From Stropharia rugosoannulata (taxonomy: Eukaryota > Basidiomycota > Agaricomycetes > Agaricales > Strophariaceae), in NCBI GenBank assembly GCA_028532985.1, contig JANCIK010000002.1, forward strand, positions 3,472,001-3,536,000: a stretch of DNA of 64,000 bases. The letters are read 5' to 3'. Shown here piece by piece: positions 62,758 to 64,000 of this stretch (its first letter is position 1; each line of letters begins with the position of its first letter). The notes beneath the pieces are model-generated. The model was not told the DNA's origin. It was given only the letters and a program-made list of their open reading frames with translations, and made no database searches. Both the position numbers and the translations under genes were made by a program.

Positions 62758-63663
62758 AACTGTTTTTTATGGAATATCTGTCAATGTCAAGAATAACAGG
62801 ACAAAATGGTCAGTACTTTGAAGGTCATTATGCAGCCAAACTCGACCCTAAATGAACGTACCTGGTAGAGAGCGGATTTCCTGAAGCCCGCGATACTCTA
62901 TCGTGACTGGGAAGCTGTAGTCGCACATGGTCGCAGTTGTGTGGGAAGGCAAGAAGACATATTTATCATCGCTTTACTAGAGCCGCTTCTTGAAGTAATA
63001 GAAATTGTTGAGAAACCGTAAATTGGGAGGCAGTCGCGTACAAGGTTGCGTTCAGGGTCATATTCCTCCCAAATATGTGAAGTTCAGTTGAAGTCAATAC
63101 ATACGAGGCTGTCGGAGCTGGCAATGGAAACATGGATCAAGCATGGAGCTGAGAAGAGTTTCCGTTGTAGTCTCCGATAGCGGCAGTCAAGCGGCAGCTC
63201 AACTCGAGAGTTATGGACGGCCCGGGTCCCGGCGACCGCTTTTCACTTATTCACTTGCATCCACCACGATAACGGGCTCTATTATTGGGTGCCTCTCTCC
63301 TCCTTTGCCCCTTTTAACGTTTATCGTAAGTCTACAGAGTCGTACCAGCGGGGAAGTTATATTTTTTGTTGTAAACTGAATGGGTGAGTATTAAATGATT
63401 GTGACCTGCACAAAGTTGACATTGACACGCCACGACGCCCTTTGCAGACAGATGTACTTCTAACCTTATTGAGCCCGTTCTTGAGAATCCCACATGGATG
63501 GAGGGATATTCTTAGCTGGAAGCGATTCATATCCCTGTCACAAGACTCTAGCCTCTCAATTACAGCTCGCTAAATGGTCTTGGCTATCTCGCCGGTGTGG
63601 CGCTAGGCCACTCTCTGTTCGCCTTATATCTTCTGAAGGGACTATACAAGTACCAGGCGAACT
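62758..63663. promoter_or_regulatory. Divergent promoter region between the amidase and the ATG22-like gene
   Basis: About 900 bp with only short frames. It should hold both promoters; no motif is assigned. Confidence 0.45.
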
Positions 63664-64000
63664 ATGTCCGGAATGTCTTCATCAGGTATACACGATGACC
63701 ACTTTGACGAAAAGGAGAGTCCGTCTGAGAAGACCAACGACGATGCGATTGTAGCCGCAGGTGACTTGACAGAAACGAACTTTGCTGGTGCTACAGTTTT
63801 CAAAGGTCCAGCATTCGTATCGAGCATCAGCAAGGATGAACCAATAGTCAACAGAAAAGAGCTGTGGGCATACTATCGTGAGTTCTAATTCACGGGGAGA
63901 TTGAGCAACGAATGGCTTGTTGATTTACTTTCTTCGCCTACTTAGTATACTACAATGGGGACAACGTGCGCAATGCATAAGTCTACTTTCCGCGAGGGAG
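63664..64000 (+). CDS. ATG22: ATG22-type vacuolar transporter, 5' part only
   Basis: Atg22-like proteins are multi-pass vacuolar membrane transporters exporting amino acids released by autophagy. Exon 1 (63664-63877) begins MSGMSSSGIHDDHFDEKE, a polar cytoplasmic N-terminus with an acidic/Ser-rich stretch. Exon 2 starts at 63946. Joined as C|TA they read VNRKELWAYYLYYNGDN, which matches the family signature before the first membrane helix. A GTGCGC donor follows at 63966. The remaining gene is off the right edge, so membrane segments cannot be checked. The call rests on that signature. Confidence 0.75.

Overview
The window looks like nuclear DNA of a mushroom-type basidiomycete (Agaricomycetes, inferred). 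Genes are split by many introns of about 50-70 nt with GT-AG ends. Recognisable proteins include a poly(A) polymerase, the RES-complex protein Ist3, eIF3 subunit d, a Dsc2-type rhomboid-like UBA protein, an ING-family PHD protein, NOP14, a fungal TRP-like channel, an M28 aminopeptidase, an amidase and the start of an ATG22-type vacuolar transporter. All intron joins below were made by eye from the sequence and checked for reading phase.

Layout. Positions 1-12,119 form a dense block: pap1 (-, 3' end off the left edge), a beta-helix membrane protein (-, possibly broken near its 5' end), ist3 (-) and eIF3d (+) sharing 98 bp between start codons, dsc2 (-) converging on eIF3d, a doubtful unknown coding stretch, and an ING/PHD gene (+). 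From 12,120 to 44,950 the only gene I can support is a GATA zinc-finger transcription factor at 26,031-27,712 (+). From 44,951 the dense pattern resumes: a SnoaL-like gene (-), NOP14 (+), an unknown Ser-rich protein with a C-terminal hydrophobic tail (+), a 3 kb gap with a possible gene relic, the TRP-like channel (+), the M28 peptidase (-), the amidase (-) and ATG22-like (+, runs off the right edge).

The most unusual part is the roughly 33 kb interval around the GATA gene. Its central part, from about 15-16 kb to about 38.39 kb, is GC- and CpG-rich, full of degenerate tetranucleotide repeats ((GTAC)n, (GTAT)n, (GGAT)n, (CCCG)n, (GGTT)n) and G-quadruplex motifs, and has no convincing second gene. 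The GATA gene lies almost exactly in the middle, about 11 kb from each edge, and shares the GC-rich composition in its own codons. The right edge near 38.39 kb is abrupt. This resembles an outsized regulatory or CpG-island-like domain, or a GC-biased recombination domain, around one regulator.

Functionally, most dense-block genes are housekeeping: mRNA 3' end formation, splicing, translation initiation, ER/Golgi quality control, chromatin reading, ribosome biogenesis and autophagy. M28 and the amidase are secreted-type hydrolases lying head to tail on the same strand.
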